From DASVXQ01 sp046727955 (GTDB lineage: Bacteria; Actinomycetota; CALGFH01), in assembly GCA_046727955.1 (NCBI GenBank), contig JBKPDO010000127.1, forward strand, positions 1 through 64,000: 64,000 nucleotides of DNA. Reading direction: 5' to 3'. The position numbers and the translations under genes were made by a program. The notes under the pieces were generated by a model that saw only the letters and a list, made by a program, of their open reading frames with translations, did not search any database and was not told the DNA's origin. Positions 25,677 through 34,651 of this stretch are shown one piece after another. Positions within the stretch are counted from its first letter, which is position 1; each line of letters begins with the position of its first letter.

Positions 25677-25733
25677 GTGCCCTCCACGTCCTTGCTCCAG
25701 CGTGAACGCGCATTCTAGCGATAGTCTCTGCGC

Positions 25734-26186
25734 ATGCTCAGCGACGACGTGCAGCAGGCCATGTTCGCGGCGATGAAGGCGCGGCGGAGCGAAGAGGTGA
25801 CGGCACTGCGCCTCGCCCTGTCCGCGCTTCGCTCGGCGGCCATCGAGGCACGCCGCGACCTCACCGACGACGAGGCTGTGGCCGTGCTCCAGCGAGAGGT
25901 CAAGAACCGGCGCGAGGCGGAGCAGGTCTACCGCGACGCGGGACGCGCCGACCGGGCCGCCAGCGAGGCCCTCCAGGCCGAGGTCATGAGCCGCTTCCTG
26001 CCAGCTCCGCTGGAGCCGACCGAGCTGACCCGCATGGTCGACGAGGCGATCGCCGCGACCGGCGCAAGCAGCCCTAGGGAGCTCGGCAAGGTGATGGGCC
26101 GGGTCATGCCCGCGGTCCGCGGCCGTGCCGACGGCAACCAGGTCCGCCAGATGGTCCTCGACCGCCTCCAGGCGCGGCAGAGCTGA
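25734..26186 (+). CDS. yqeY: YqeY/GatB-like protein
   Basis: A 150-aa helical protein of the YqeY family. The signature segments are 'MKARRSEEVTALRLALSALR', 'LQREVKNRREAEQVY' and the C-terminal 'SPRELGKVMGRVMPAVRGRADG', equivalent to the tRNA-binding tail domain of GatB. A role in tRNA-dependent amidation is inferred from that similarity and unproven. TAGTCT about ten bases before the ATG and no SD suggest a short or absent leader. It is divergent from the metallophosphoesterase. Confidence 0.9.
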   Translation: MLSDDVQQAMFAAMKARRSEEVTALRLALSALRSAAIEARRDLTDDEAVAVLQREVKNRREAEQVYRDAGRADRAASEALQAEVMSRFLPAPLEPTELTRMVDEAIAATGASSPRELGKVMGRVMPAVRGRADGNQVRQMVLDRLQARQS

Positions 26187-26352
26187 CAGGCCACCCGCGG
26201 CTGGAGCGCTGGTCAAGTAGCCGGTTTTGAGGTGATTGGGTGGCCACCGGGGGCGGCGCGCAGGGCTGGGAGCTGCACGTATGGTCTGACGCTGCATACT
26301 GCGCCGCCTACTTGACCGGCGCTCTGTCAGGCAGACGGCGGCGAACCAGAGG

Positions 26353-28752
26353 TCAGGCCGTGGGCGGGGGCCCTGGACCGCCTCCGCCGCCACCCCCACC
26401 ACCGCCCCGTCCACCCAGGCCGTCGCTGATGCCCAGGACGACGACGGTGCCTGGCGGCGCATCGCTGCCCGCCTTCGGCGACTGGTCGACGACCCGGCCG
26501 GCGGGAGCGCGGTCGTGCACCACCTGAGCCGAGGCCCCGTAGCCAGCGGCTCGCAGGATGGCGACGGCCTCGGCGAACGTCTTCCCCCGCACGTTTGGCA
26601 CGCCCTTGCCCTTCTGCCCCGGGTCCGGCGGCCGGCCGTGCGGCGGCGCGGGGAAGCTCTCGACCGGCTGCCCCTGCAGGGCGGCCTCCATGTACTGGTG
26701 GAAGATCATCGCCGGCCAGGTGCCGCCGAACACCGGGCCGCCGCCGGGCCCGAGCGTGCGCATCGACGTAGGCTTCCTCGGGATCCCGACCCAGACCGAG
26801 GTGGCCAGCTGTGGGGTGAAGCCGTTGAAGAAGGCGCTCCTGTACAGGTCGGTGGTGCCGGTCTTGCCGGCGACCGGCCGGCCCGTGAGAGCGGCCCTCG
26901 TGCCCGTTCCGCTGGTCACGACGGCGCGAAGAATGTCAACGGTCTGGTTCGCGATGCCGGGCTCGACCACCTGCTGACAGTCCGGCTTCTGCTTGAACAG
27001 GGTCTTGCCGTCAGCGCCGATGATCCTGTCGATCGAGTAGGCCTTGCAGCGGACGCCCTGGTTGGCGAGGGCGCCGTAGGCGCTCGCCATGTCCAGGACG
27101 GACACCTCCTTGGCGCCGAGCACCAGCGAGCAGACGTTCCAGTTGCTGTAGTTGATGCTCTCCGCCCTGTACGCGTCCTTCTCCGCCTTGGAAGCATCGG
27201 GTCCCGGCGGCGCTCCCGGCGGTTTCGGGGCGTTGCTGATGCCCATGCGGCGGGCGACCTCGAGGCCGTGCGACGGTCCCACCTTCACCGCCAGCTGCGC
27301 GAAGTAGGTGTTCACCGAGTGGATGGTGGCGGTGTAGAGGTTGTAGTTCCCGGCCTCGGCAGGGTCCGCGTTGCCGGGCTCGCCGCCGCCCCATCCCGGA
27401 CACTTGCCGCCGACCTGGTTCGTGATCGCGGGTGGGGCGAAGAAGGTGGTCGAGGTCGGCAGCCCCTCCTCCAGCGCGGCCACGATGAAGAACGTCTTGA
27501 ACGACGAGCCAGGCTGCATGCCGAGACTGCCGTTCCTGAGCGTCGCCAGGTTCACCTTGGACTTCTTGTAGTCCTTGCCACTCACCAGCGCGACGATCTG
27601 GCCGGTCTTCGGGTCGACGCTGGCAAGTGCGCCGTCGATCCTGCTGTCGCGCTGCGAGGGCTCCTGGAGCTGGTCCCGGACAGCGGCCTCGGACTGCTGC
27701 TGTCTGGTCGGGTTCAGGGTGGTGTAGATCTTCAGGCCGCCCTGGAAGAGCAGCTTCTTGCGTCGATCGCTGCCGACCGCGCCCAGCGCTTTGTCGTAGG
27801 CGGGGTCGTTCAGCAGCAGGCTACGCACGTAGTCGACGAAGAAGGGCTGGCTGACGCTCAGCTTGAAGGAGCTGACGTGCAGCTTCTCCTTCTTGGCCGT
27901 GGCCACGTCGTCGGGCTTGGCGAAGCCGAGCTGCTGCATGCGGTCGAGGACCAGGTCGCGCCTCGGCAGGTTGGCCTTGGGCTTGGTCGGCTTGTAGACC
28001 TCGGGAGACTTGATGGTCGCGGCCAGCGAGGCGGCCTCCGACAGGCTGAGCTTGGAGACCGCCTTGCCGCCGAAGTAGTGCTGCGCGGCGGCGCCCACGC
28101 CGTAGGTGCCCTCGCCGAAGGCGACCGCGTTCAGGTACGCCTCCAGGATCTGGTTCTTGGTCATCTGCTTCTCGAGCTGGACCGCGTACATCGCCTCGCG
28201 GATCTTGCGGTCGAGCGTCTCCGACGAGTCGTTCAGCACGATGGTCTTCACGTACTGCTGCGTCAGGGTGCTGCCGCCCTGCTCGATCGTGCCGGCCTTG
28301 AGGTCGGCCACGGCCGCGCGGGCGATGCCTCGGAAGTCGACGCCGCTGTGCTCGTAGAAGCGGTCGTCCTCGATGGCCACCACCGCGTCCCTCAGGTACT
28401 TGGGGATCTGCTTGAGCGGCACGTATACCCGGTTCTCGTCGAACAGGGTGGCGAGCCTGGAGCCGTTGGCGGCGTAGATGTTCGACCGCTGCGCGAGCGG
28501 GCCGACCTTGGGCAGCGGCGGGACGTCGCCGAGCCGCCTGGCCGTGTCCCGCACCAGCGCCCCGGCGGGCACGACGACAGGCAGCGCCGTCAGCGCGAGG
28601 AGCAGCGCCATCACGACGCCCACCCCGATCATCCCGCCGAGCCTGGTGCTCAGAAGGGCGGCAATCCTCGCCCCGACAACGCCTCGGCCAGCACTTCGAC
28701 GCCTACGCTGAGGGGCCGGAATGCGCGGATTGGGGTAGTGGGCGTCCGCCAT
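26353..28752 (-). CDS. class A penicillin-binding protein with PASTA domain (PonA2-like)
   Basis: A 799-aa bifunctional peptidoglycan synthase. A short cytosolic tail and one membrane segment (about 38-62) precede the GT51 glycosyltransferase with E-D-D-R-F-Y-E-H (about 126-133). The transpeptidase domain has S-x-x-K as S416-S-F-K, S-V-N near 480 and K630-T-G-T. A single PASTA domain follows (about 720-780), and the end is a run of glycines and prolines. It polymerises and crosslinks wall glycan outside the membrane. PASTA plus the nearby whiB and Get3-like genes match the mycobacterial ponA2 neighbourhood. Confidence 0.94.
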   Translation of the reverse strand: MADAHYPNPRIPAPQRRRRSAGRGVVGARIAALLSTRLGGMIGVGVVMALLLALTALPVVVPAGALVRDTARRLGDVPPLPKVGPLAQRSNIYAANGSRLATLFDENRVYVPLKQIPKYLRDAVVAIEDDRFYEHSGVDFRGIARAAVADLKAGTIEQGGSTLTQQYVKTIVLNDSSETLDRKIREAMYAVQLEKQMTKNQILEAYLNAVAFGEGTYGVGAAAQHYFGGKAVSKLSLSEAASLAATIKSPEVYKPTKPKANLPRRDLVLDRMQQLGFAKPDDVATAKKEKLHVSSFKLSVSQPFFVDYVRSLLLNDPAYDKALGAVGSDRRKKLLFQGGLKIYTTLNPTRQQQSEAAVRDQLQEPSQRDSRIDGALASVDPKTGQIVALVSGKDYKKSKVNLATLRNGSLGMQPGSSFKTFFIVAALEEGLPTSTTFFAPPAITNQVGGKCPGWGGGEPGNADPAEAGNYNLYTATIHSVNTYFAQLAVKVGPSHGLEVARRMGISNAPKPPGAPPGPDASKAEKDAYRAESINYSNWNVCSLVLGAKEVSVLDMASAYGALANQGVRCKAYSIDRIIGADGKTLFKQKPDCQQVVEPGIANQTVDILRAVVTSGTGTRAALTGRPVAGKTGTTDLYRSAFFNGFTPQLATSVWVGIPRKPTSMRTLGPGGGPVFGGTWPAMIFHQYMEAALQGQPVESFPAPPHGRPPDPGQKGKGVPNVRGKTFAEAVAILRAAGYGASAQVVHDRAPAGRVVDQSPKAGSDAPPGTVVVLGISDGLGGRGGGGGGGGGGPGPPPTA

Positions 28753-28897
28753 GGCTCACCGGTATAGCACACTCAAAAGAATTCGGGCTGGCACCGACCA
28801 AAGTAGCTGGGATGATAGGTTTGACAGCCGAAGCCGGCAAGCCGGCACCCACAGCCGCTCAGCGATCAGGAGGCGTCCGAGACTGCTCGACCTCGAC

Positions 28898-29788
28898 GTG
28901 AACAAGGCAGACGCCCTCGGTCCGGTGGCCCAGGTCCAGTCGACCGCCGAGCGGTTTGTCGGAGCCTTCAAGCACTACGCCGACCGGTTCATCGACCACC
29001 TTCCCGACCTGATCACCGCGGTCGTGTTCCTGGTCATCACCGTGCTGCTCGCCCGCCTGGTCAGGCGTGGGGTCGAGGCTGCCCTGCGTCGTACCTCGAC
29101 CGAGACCTACGTCAACCTGCTCGTCGCCAAGCTGGCCTACTTCGGCGTCATGATCCTGGGCGTCGTCGTGGCGCTGTCGCTGGGCGGCGTCAACCTGGGT
29201 GTGCTGGTGGGCAGCCTCGGGCTGGCCACGGTGGCGCTCGGCTTCGCCCTGCAGGACATCGTGAGCAACTTCGTTGCTGGCATCGTGCTGCTGCTGGAGC
29301 ACCCATTCACCAGAGGCGACCAGATCGCGGTGGCAAACGGCCAGGGCGAGGTGCAGGGGACGGTGGAGGACATCCGCGTGCGGGCGACCCAGCTCCGCGC
29401 GGACGACGGCGAGCAGGTGCTGGTGCCGAACAAGATCCTGTTTACCAACGTGCTGACCAACTCGACCGCGACCATGCAGCGGCGCGTCGAGGTCACCGTG
29501 AGCGTGCCGCCGGGCACGGACCCCCGGCGGGCGCGTGCAGAGCTGCTCCAGGCCGCGGGCTCCGTGGAGGGCGCGGGCGAGCCACGCCTGCTGCTGCAGG
29601 ACCTCGGCGAGGACAAAATGGAGCTGCTCCTGGAGTTCTGGGTCGATCCCCGCCGCCACGACCTGCAGCGGGTGCGCAGCGAGGCGCTGGAGGCGGCCCA
29701 GGGGGTGCTGGCCCGGTCCCACACGGAGCTGATGGCTTCCCAGGACGGCGCCGGCGCCGGCGCATCGGACGACGAGAAGGCAGGATGA
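28898..29788 (+). CDS. MscS-family mechanosensitive channel
   Basis: A 296-aa small-conductance channel. Three membrane segments (about 35-60, 75-95, 105-130) end in the pore helix 'GLATVALGFALQDIVSNFVAG', followed by the beta domain 'PFTRGDQIAV' and 'VRATQLRADDGEQVLVPNKI'. It releases solutes on hypo-osmotic shock, consistent with the potassium and osmotic genes in the region. Start uncertain: the frame is open from 28751, but GTG 28898 gives the usual N-terminus; an AGGAGG at 28868 is too far for it. The stop overlaps the next gene (ATGA). Confidence 0.88.
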   Translation: MNKADALGPVAQVQSTAERFVGAFKHYADRFIDHLPDLITAVVFLVITVLLARLVRRGVEAALRRTSTETYVNLLVAKLAYFGVMILGVVVALSLGGVNLGVLVGSLGLATVALGFALQDIVSNFVAGIVLLLEHPFTRGDQIAVANGQGEVQGTVEDIRVRATQLRADDGEQVLVPNKILFTNVLTNSTATMQRRVEVTVSVPPGTDPRRARAELLQAAGSVEGAGEPRLLLQDLGEDKMELLLEFWVDPRRHDLQRVRSEALEAAQGVLARSHTELMASQDGAGAGASDDEKAG

Positions 29789-30402
29789 CCGCGATCAAGG
29801 GCCCTTCACTCGGCGACCTCCGGACCACGCTGGCCCGGCAGGTCGAGACGCTCGCCGGCCGTCTGGGGGGCTGGTCGTCGAGCGACTGGGACGAGCCCTC
29901 CGCCAACGCGGGCCGGAGCAACACCGACACGGTGCGGCACCTGATCGACGCCCTGAGCTCGTACGCGACCGGGGTGGAGCAGCGCGAGGAGCCCGCGCGC
30001 CCGTCGTTCGAGGAGCCGGCCGACTTCGCGGCCGCACCGCCCGCACGACTGCCCCGCCTGCTCGCCGGCGCCGGTGAGCGCCTGGTGGAGTCCCTGGGCA
30101 AGACGGAGCCGGCGGAGCTGGTCTGGCATCCTCGGCACCGTTTCTCCGCCCGCACGATGGCGGCGGCGGCGCTGTGCGAGGTGGTTCTGCGCCGCTGGGA
30201 CCTCACCGGCCCGGGCGACCGCGGTCCCGAGCCGCGGGCGGCCCGCCTGGTGCTGCAGGGCGTGTTCGCCTCCCAGGACGATTCCTCGGCCAGCCCGATC
30301 GCGCTGCTGCTGCACGTCGCCGGCCGGGTCCGCATGGAAGACCGCCCCGGCTGGAAAGGCGAAGACTGGCACTGGGATATTCCGGACGAAGCGCCGAGCT
30401 GA
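29785..30402 (+). CDS. DinB/maleylpyruvate-isomerase-like protein
   Basis: A 205-aa protein resembling the DinB-like four-helix fold of mycothiol-dependent enzymes and TIGR03083-type proteins: 'DTVRHLIDALSSYAT' (His on the metal-binding helix), a central helix pair, and 'EVVLRRWDLTGPG' where relatives usually have H-x3-D. The latter lacks the expected His, so metal binding may be altered. C-terminal 'LLLHVAGRVRMEDRPGWKGE' is a second small domain. ATG overlaps the mscS stop. Confidence 0.7.
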   Translation: MTAIKGPSLGDLRTTLARQVETLAGRLGGWSSSDWDEPSANAGRSNTDTVRHLIDALSSYATGVEQREEPARPSFEEPADFAAAPPARLPRLLAGAGERLVESLGKTEPAELVWHPRHRFSARTMAAAALCEVVLRRWDLTGPGDRGPEPRAARLVLQGVFASQDDSSASPIALLLHVAGRVRMEDRPGWKGEDWHWDIPDEAPS

Positions 30403-30437
30403 GTGACTCCGCTGGCAGCCTCCCCACCCACAGCCCC

Positions 30438-30655
30438 GATCCATGTAGGGGGAGCTCGCTCCCCCCACGGCGCGCGCTCCGCGCGCCGGAGCAGATCGAT
30501 CCATGCGGGGGGAGCTCGCTCCCCCCACGGCGCGCGCTCCGCGCGCCGGAGCAGATCGATCCATGCGGGGGGAGCTCGCTCCCCCCACGGCGCGCGCTCC
30601 GCGCGCCGGGGCAGATCGATCAATGTGGGGGGAGCTCGCTCCCCCCGCGCCCCCC
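30438..30655 (-). repeat. 60-bp palindromic repeat array, 3.6 units
   Basis: Each 60-bp unit has two hairpins: GGGGGGAG-CTCG-CTCCCCCC and GGCGCGCG-CTC-CGCGCGCC, joined by GGAGCAGATCGATCCATG. Units at 30481 and 30541 are nearly identical. The modules match, in inverse orientation, those at 54.1 kb and 4.2 kb. The array fills the gap between convergent genes (30403-30693), where it may end transcription from both sides. No gene is seen in the gap. Confidence 0.92.
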
Positions 30656-30693
30656 ACGAGCGCCTGTGCCGTGGTCGCCCCTTTCGCCGATGG

Positions 30694-32106
30694 CTAATCC
30701 TTGGAAGCCGGCCTTGCGGGCCGTAATCGCTTTCGCTCCGGTCGCACGGCGCCAGCGTCCTCCGCGCTGACCTGGAGGACGCCGTTCGCCACCGAGTCGA
30801 CCCGCACCCGCTGTCCGGTCGGCAGCAGCCCGCCGCCGGCGAGCTCCGCCCGCCAGACCGCGCCGTCGATCACCACGATCCCCCCCGGATTGAGGACGCT
30901 GCGCACCACGCCGTGAGCGCCGACCAGGGCCTCCGTGCCCCTCGGTGCCTGGCGCTGCGAGCGCAGCACCATCGTCAGGATTACCACGAACCACGCCACT
31001 GACCAGAGCGTCCCGAGCACCGCCAGCCGACCGTCGACCCTGAGCAATGGGGAGGGACTGGAGAACAGCCACCACGAGCCAGTCCCGGTAAGCGCGGCCG
31101 CGACCACAGTGAGCAGGCCCAGCCCGCCCCGCGCGGTATCGGCGGTGAACGCCGCCGTGCCCGCGACCAGCGCGATCAGCGCGACCCAGTTGGTCGGCAG
31201 CACTACCAGCGAGTACACCGCGAGCAGGGCGACGAGCAGCCCGGCGATCCCGGCGACGCCGAAGCCAGGCTGGAACCACTCGAAGGAGAGGCAGGCCGCG
31301 GCGGCGAGGATCAGCAGGTAGGCCAGGGTCGGGTTGGCCAGCCCGTGGCGGACCCGGTCGAGCAGCGAGGGCGACAGGAAACGGACCTGGAAGCCGGTCA
31401 CCTCGAGCGTGCGGCCGTCCGCCTGGCGGCCGTCCGCCTGGCGGCCGTCGAGCTGGCGCACCGCGTCGGGCAGGGACTCGGCCTGGTAGTCGGCAAGCCC
31501 CGAGGCCTCGGCGCGGGCGCCGTCGACGGTGGCGCGCTCGATCTCGACGGGCATCCCGGAGTCCCTGAACTGCGCCACCTCGGCGCGATCGTCGCGGCCA
31601 CGGCCCAGGTCGGCGGGCAGCGCCGGGCCGATACGCGCCTGGCGGCTCACGGCGACCACGTCAGCCCTGGAGAGCAGGAAGGCATCGGCGCCCGCCGCCT
31701 TGGCCGCCCGCGGACCGACCCACACGGCTACCGGCACCTTGGCCTCGGCCACCACGCGAGCGGCCTGGGCGGGATCGACCCCGAGCCCACCGAAACCGTC
31801 GAGCTGCACCAGGAGCACCCGGGCGCCACGGCGCTCGGCGTCGGCCAACGCGCGGCGCAGCGCCCCGAGCAGGCTGCGGTCGAGCACACCGGAGAGATCG
31901 AAGACCTCGACGGTCGGACCCGCGACGGCCTGGCCAAGGGCGTGCGAGGCCGCCACGGCCGGAGACGCACCGGCGCCCGAGGCACCCGGGACGGCACGCC
32001 CCGAGGGCGCCTGGGCCGCGGCGGCCGGGGACGCTCCCAGGCCCACCAGCAGCGCGACCAGTGCGCCGAGGCAGAGAGCGTGGAGGAAGCGGAGGAGGCG
32101 GTTCAT
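30694..32106 (-). CDS. NfeD-family membrane protein with degenerate ClpP-like protease domain
   Basis: A 470-aa protein: signal-like segment (1-35), a ClpP/enoyl-CoA-hydratase-like domain (about 65-230), four to five membrane segments (about 265-390), and a C-terminal NfeD OB-fold (about 405-455, 'LVGAHGVVRSVLNPGGIVVIDG'). NfeD proteins are membrane-bound proteases linked to SPFH/stomatin partners; an SPFH gene lies 2.5 kb away. The usual catalytic Ser-Ala-Gly appears here as 'AAKAAGADAFLL' (Ala-Ala-Gly-Ala), so the nucleophile is probably missing. Three D-G-R-Q-A repeats (31411-31455) precede the membrane part. Confidence 0.85.
   Translation of the reverse strand: MNRLLRFLHALCLGALVALLVGLGASPAAAAQAPSGRAVPGASGAGASPAVAASHALGQAVAGPTVEVFDLSGVLDRSLLGALRRALADAERRGARVLLVQLDGFGGLGVDPAQAARVVAEAKVPVAVWVGPRAAKAAGADAFLLSRADVVAVSRQARIGPALPADLGRGRDDRAEVAQFRDSGMPVEIERATVDGARAEASGLADYQAESLPDAVRQLDGRQADGRQADGRTLEVTGFQVRFLSPSLLDRVRHGLANPTLAYLLILAAAACLSFEWFQPGFGVAGIAGLLVALLAVYSLVVLPTNWVALIALVAGTAAFTADTARGGLGLLTVVAAALTGTGSWWLFSSPSPLLRVDGRLAVLGTLWSVAWFVVILTMVLRSQRQAPRGTEALVGAHGVVRSVLNPGGIVVIDGAVWRAELAGGGLLPTGQRVRVDSVANGVLQVSAEDAGAVRPERKRLRPARPASKD
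31411..31455. repeat. 15-bp coding tandem repeat in nfeD, three units
   Basis: GCGGCCGTCCGCCTG twice, then a diverged copy. It encodes R-Q-A-D-G repeats between the protease-like and membrane domains. Confidence 0.8.
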
Positions 32107-32199
32107 GGCCGGGCCATTGTTCCCGCGCGCAACTGGAGCCACAACCCCGTGAGGAGGATCTGTGGAAAACCTGCAGGGCCCTGTTTGGGTGAAGGCAGC

Positions 32200-32205
32200 T
32201 ACGAT
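32200..32205 (+). promoter_or_regulatory. -10 box of the Get3-like operon
   Basis: TACGAT ends nine bases before the ATG at 32215, indicating a leaderless or near-leaderless transcript. A -35 is unclear. Confidence 0.45.
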
Positions 32206-32214
32206 GGCGACCTT

Positions 32215-33195
32215 ATGCCTCTCGACGTGCTCGATCGGGCCCGGCTGGTGGTGGTGACGGGCAAGGGCGGAACCGGGAAGACCACGGTTGCCGCCGCCCT
32301 CGCCGTCGCCGCTGGGCGCCGCGGCCGCCGCACCCTGCTGACGGAGGTCGAGGGTCGCCAGGGTCTGGCCGCGCTGTTCGGCCGGCGCTCGCTCGGCTAC
32401 AAGGAGACCCGCCTGGGCGAGGGGCTCAACGGGCTGGCCGTCGACCCCGAGCGGGCCTTGCGCGAGTACCTCGGCCGCTACGGCTTCGCGCCGCTCGCCA
32501 GGCTGCTCTCCTGGGCCAGGCTCACGACCTTCGTCACCGCCGCCGCGCCCGGCCTCGGGGACATCCTGCTGGTCGGCAAGGTCTGGGAGGCGGCCACCCG
32601 CAGTCAGGGCAAGCGGCCGGTCTACGACCTGGTCGTCCTGGACGCCCCACCCACCGGCAGGGTGATCCCCTTCCTGCGCGCCCCTGAGACTGTTGCGGAG
32701 CTGGCCCGGGTCGGGCCCCTCCGGCGCCAGGCCGATCGCGTCAGGGACCTGCTCGACGACCCAGAGCAGACCACACTGCTGCTGACCTGCATACCCGAGG
32801 AGCTGCCGGTGACCGAGACGCTGGAGGCGGCGGCGGCCCTCCGCGCCGCCGAGCTGCCCCTCGCCGCAGCGGTGGTCGGGCAGGTGACCGAAGACCGGCT
32901 CGCCAGCCGCGGGGGACGCCTGCCTGGCCTCGCCGGGGACCCCTCTCCGCTCGCCGCCGCGGCCAAGCGGGCCGACCTGGAGTTGACTGAGGAGGCGCTC
33001 GCCGCGCTGGTCGCCGAGGGCCGGGACCGCCAGCGCCAGATCGCCCGCGAGCGTCGCCTGCTCAAGGAGCTCCGCGCCGGGCTCGGCGGGCTGCCCGTGG
33101 TCGAGCTGCCGCTGCTGTCGGGCGGCACGACCAGCCCGGACGCGATCCACACCCTGGCGGACCGGCTCGCCGCCTCCGACCTGGCACGGCGATGA
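32215..33195 (+). CDS. ArsA/Get3-like ATPase, first of a pair
   Basis: A 326-aa P-loop ATPase of the anion-transporting ATPase (ArsA/Get3) family: deviant Walker A 'GKGGTGKTT' (about 16-24), 'VVLDAPPTGRVIPFL' switch region, and a helical middle. Mycobacteria carry an equivalent adjacent pair near whiB4 and ponA2 (Rv3679-Rv3680, from memory), which acts as a heterodimer. No arsenite pump is near, so arsenic transport is unlikely. I trimmed a long upstream extension to the ATG at 32215, next to a -10 box. The stop overlaps the partner's start. Confidence 0.9.
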   Translation: MPLDVLDRARLVVVTGKGGTGKTTVAAALAVAAGRRGRRTLLTEVEGRQGLAALFGRRSLGYKETRLGEGLNGLAVDPERALREYLGRYGFAPLARLLSWARLTTFVTAAAPGLGDILLVGKVWEAATRSQGKRPVYDLVVLDAPPTGRVIPFLRAPETVAELARVGPLRRQADRVRDLLDDPEQTTLLLTCIPEELPVTETLEAAAALRAAELPLAAAVVGQVTEDRLASRGGRLPGLAGDPSPLAAAAKRADLELTEEALAALVAEGRDRQRQIARERRLLKELRAGLGGLPVVELPLLSGGTTSPDAIHTLADRLAASDLARR

Positions 33196-34325
33196 GCCCG
33201 GCTGCGCGGTCGCCGCTCGACCCCATCGTGCGCAACGCCGCGATCGTGGTCTGCAGTGGCTCGGGCGGCGTGGGCAAGACCTCGACCGCCGCGGCACTGG
33301 CCCTGCGCGGCGCCGAGCTGGGCCGCAGGACCTGCGTGCTGACCATCGACCCGGCCCGTCGCCTGGCGCAGGCGCTCGGCATCGACGTGCTGTCCAATGA
33401 ACCCAAGCCGCTCACCGGCAAGGGCCTGCCGGCCAAGGGGCCGGGCAGCCTGGATGCGATGATGCTCGACATGCGCCGCACCTTCGACGAGGTCATCGAG
33501 CGCTACGCGCGTGACGAGGAGCAGGCCGAGCGGATCCTCGCCAATCGCTTCTACCAGCGCCTTTCCTCCACTCTGGCGGGCACGCAGGAGTACATGGCGA
33601 TGGAGAAGCTCTACGAGCTGCACTCGTCTGGGCGCTACGAGCTGCTGGTGGTCGACACCCCGCCGACTCGCTCGGCGCTCGATTTCCTGGACGCGCCGGC
33701 GCACCTGAACGAGATCCTCGACGCCCGCGCCCTGCGGCTGCTCATCGGCCCCGCGCAGCGGGTCGGCCGTGGCTACCTCGCCGGGCTGAACTTCGCCACC
33801 AACACGATGGCCAGGATGGTCCGCCGGCTCACCGGCTCGGAGCTGCTGGCCGAGGTAGGCGAGTTCTTCGCGGCGTTCGAGGGCATGTACGAGGGATTCA
33901 AGCAGCGGGCCAGGCGGGTGTACGAATTGCTCGAGCAGCCGGGCACGGCGTTCGTCGTGGTGGCGACCCCGGATCAGGTCGCCCTGCGCGAGGCGGCCTA
34001 TTTCGCCGGGCGGCTGGCCACCGAGGCCATGCCTCTGGGCGCCCTGGTGGTGAACCGCGTCCACCGGGCCGCTCCGGTCCCCCAGGTGCCCGCGGCGGCA
34101 CTGGAGCGCCTGCGGAGCGACGACGCCGACGGGCGCCTGCTCGCCGATCTGCTCGAGCAGCACCACGAGCTGGAGACGCTGGCCGCCGTCGAGCGCGACC
34201 GCATCGCCGACCTCGCCGAGACGGTCCCCGACGTCGGCGTGGTCGAGGTCCCCCTGCTCGCCGACGACGTCCACGACATCCCCGGCCTCCGCCGCCTCGC
34301 TACCTACCTGTTCGCACCAGCGTGA
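33192..34325 (+). CDS. ArsA/Get3-like ATPase, second of a pair
   Basis: A 377-aa partner ATPase with Walker A 'GSGGVGKTSTAAALALRGA' (about 24-42), 'TIDPARRLAQALG' and 'VVDTPPTRSALDFLDAP' typical of the ArsA/Get3 fold. A longer helical domain (about 120-230) holds the family's client-binding region. The ATGA overlap with the first gene implies one subunit of each. The substrate is unknown; tail-anchored proteins are the eukaryotic Get3 clients, but that has not been shown here. Confidence 0.9.
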   Translation: MSPAARSPLDPIVRNAAIVVCSGSGGVGKTSTAAALALRGAELGRRTCVLTIDPARRLAQALGIDVLSNEPKPLTGKGLPAKGPGSLDAMMLDMRRTFDEVIERYARDEEQAERILANRFYQRLSSTLAGTQEYMAMEKLYELHSSGRYELLVVDTPPTRSALDFLDAPAHLNEILDARALRLLIGPAQRVGRGYLAGLNFATNTMARMVRRLTGSELLAEVGEFFAAFEGMYEGFKQRARRVYELLEQPGTAFVVVATPDQVALREAAYFAGRLATEAMPLGALVVNRVHRAAPVPQVPAAALERLRSDDADGRLLADLLEQHHELETLAAVERDRIADLAETVPDVGVVEVPLLADDVHDIPGLRRLATYLFAPA

Positions 34326-34337
34326 CCGGCCCACCAC

Positions 34338-34531
34338 TCACGGCGACCACAACTGGTAAGCGGCCAGACTCACGGCGACCACAGCTGGTGAGCGGCCAGA
34401 GGCCCCAGAGCAGCAAGGGGGCCGGGTCTTCCAATCACGGCGACCACAGCTGGTAAGCGGCCAGAAGCCCCAGAGCAGCAAGGGGACCGGGTCTTGGGGG
34501 GCCGTGGGGGGAGCGAGCTCCCCCCACATGG
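34338..34531 (+). repeat. tandem direct repeat plus dispersed palindrome copy
   Basis: Three partial units beginning CACGGCGACCACARCTGGT are at about 34339, 34371 and 34436. The longer ones run on through CCAGAGCAGCAAGGGG. The last merges into the palindrome GGGGGGAG-CGAG-CTCCCCCC and CATGGATAG, as at 4.2 and 54.1 kb. It sits downstream of the Get3-like pair and upstream of the SPFH gene. Confidence 0.85.
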
Positions 34532-34651
34532 ATAGACTTGCGCGAAGCGTGGACCGTGAGCGAGACCTTAGCGACAGCGGTCCCCCATGAGACACTTATC
34601 CCATCACGACCGCTGACCACCGAGGCGGGGCCAAGACTCGAGGAGAGGCAA

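Noticed and set aside
30438..30655. A CRISPR array, because of regularly spaced repeats
   Set aside because: The whole 60-bp period is repeated with no unique spacers, and the units are dispersed elsewhere singly.
31345..32214. An N-terminal extension of the first Get3-like ATPase
   Set aside because: The extension is antisense to nfeD, and the ATG at 32215 sits beside a -10 box and directly before the P-loop.
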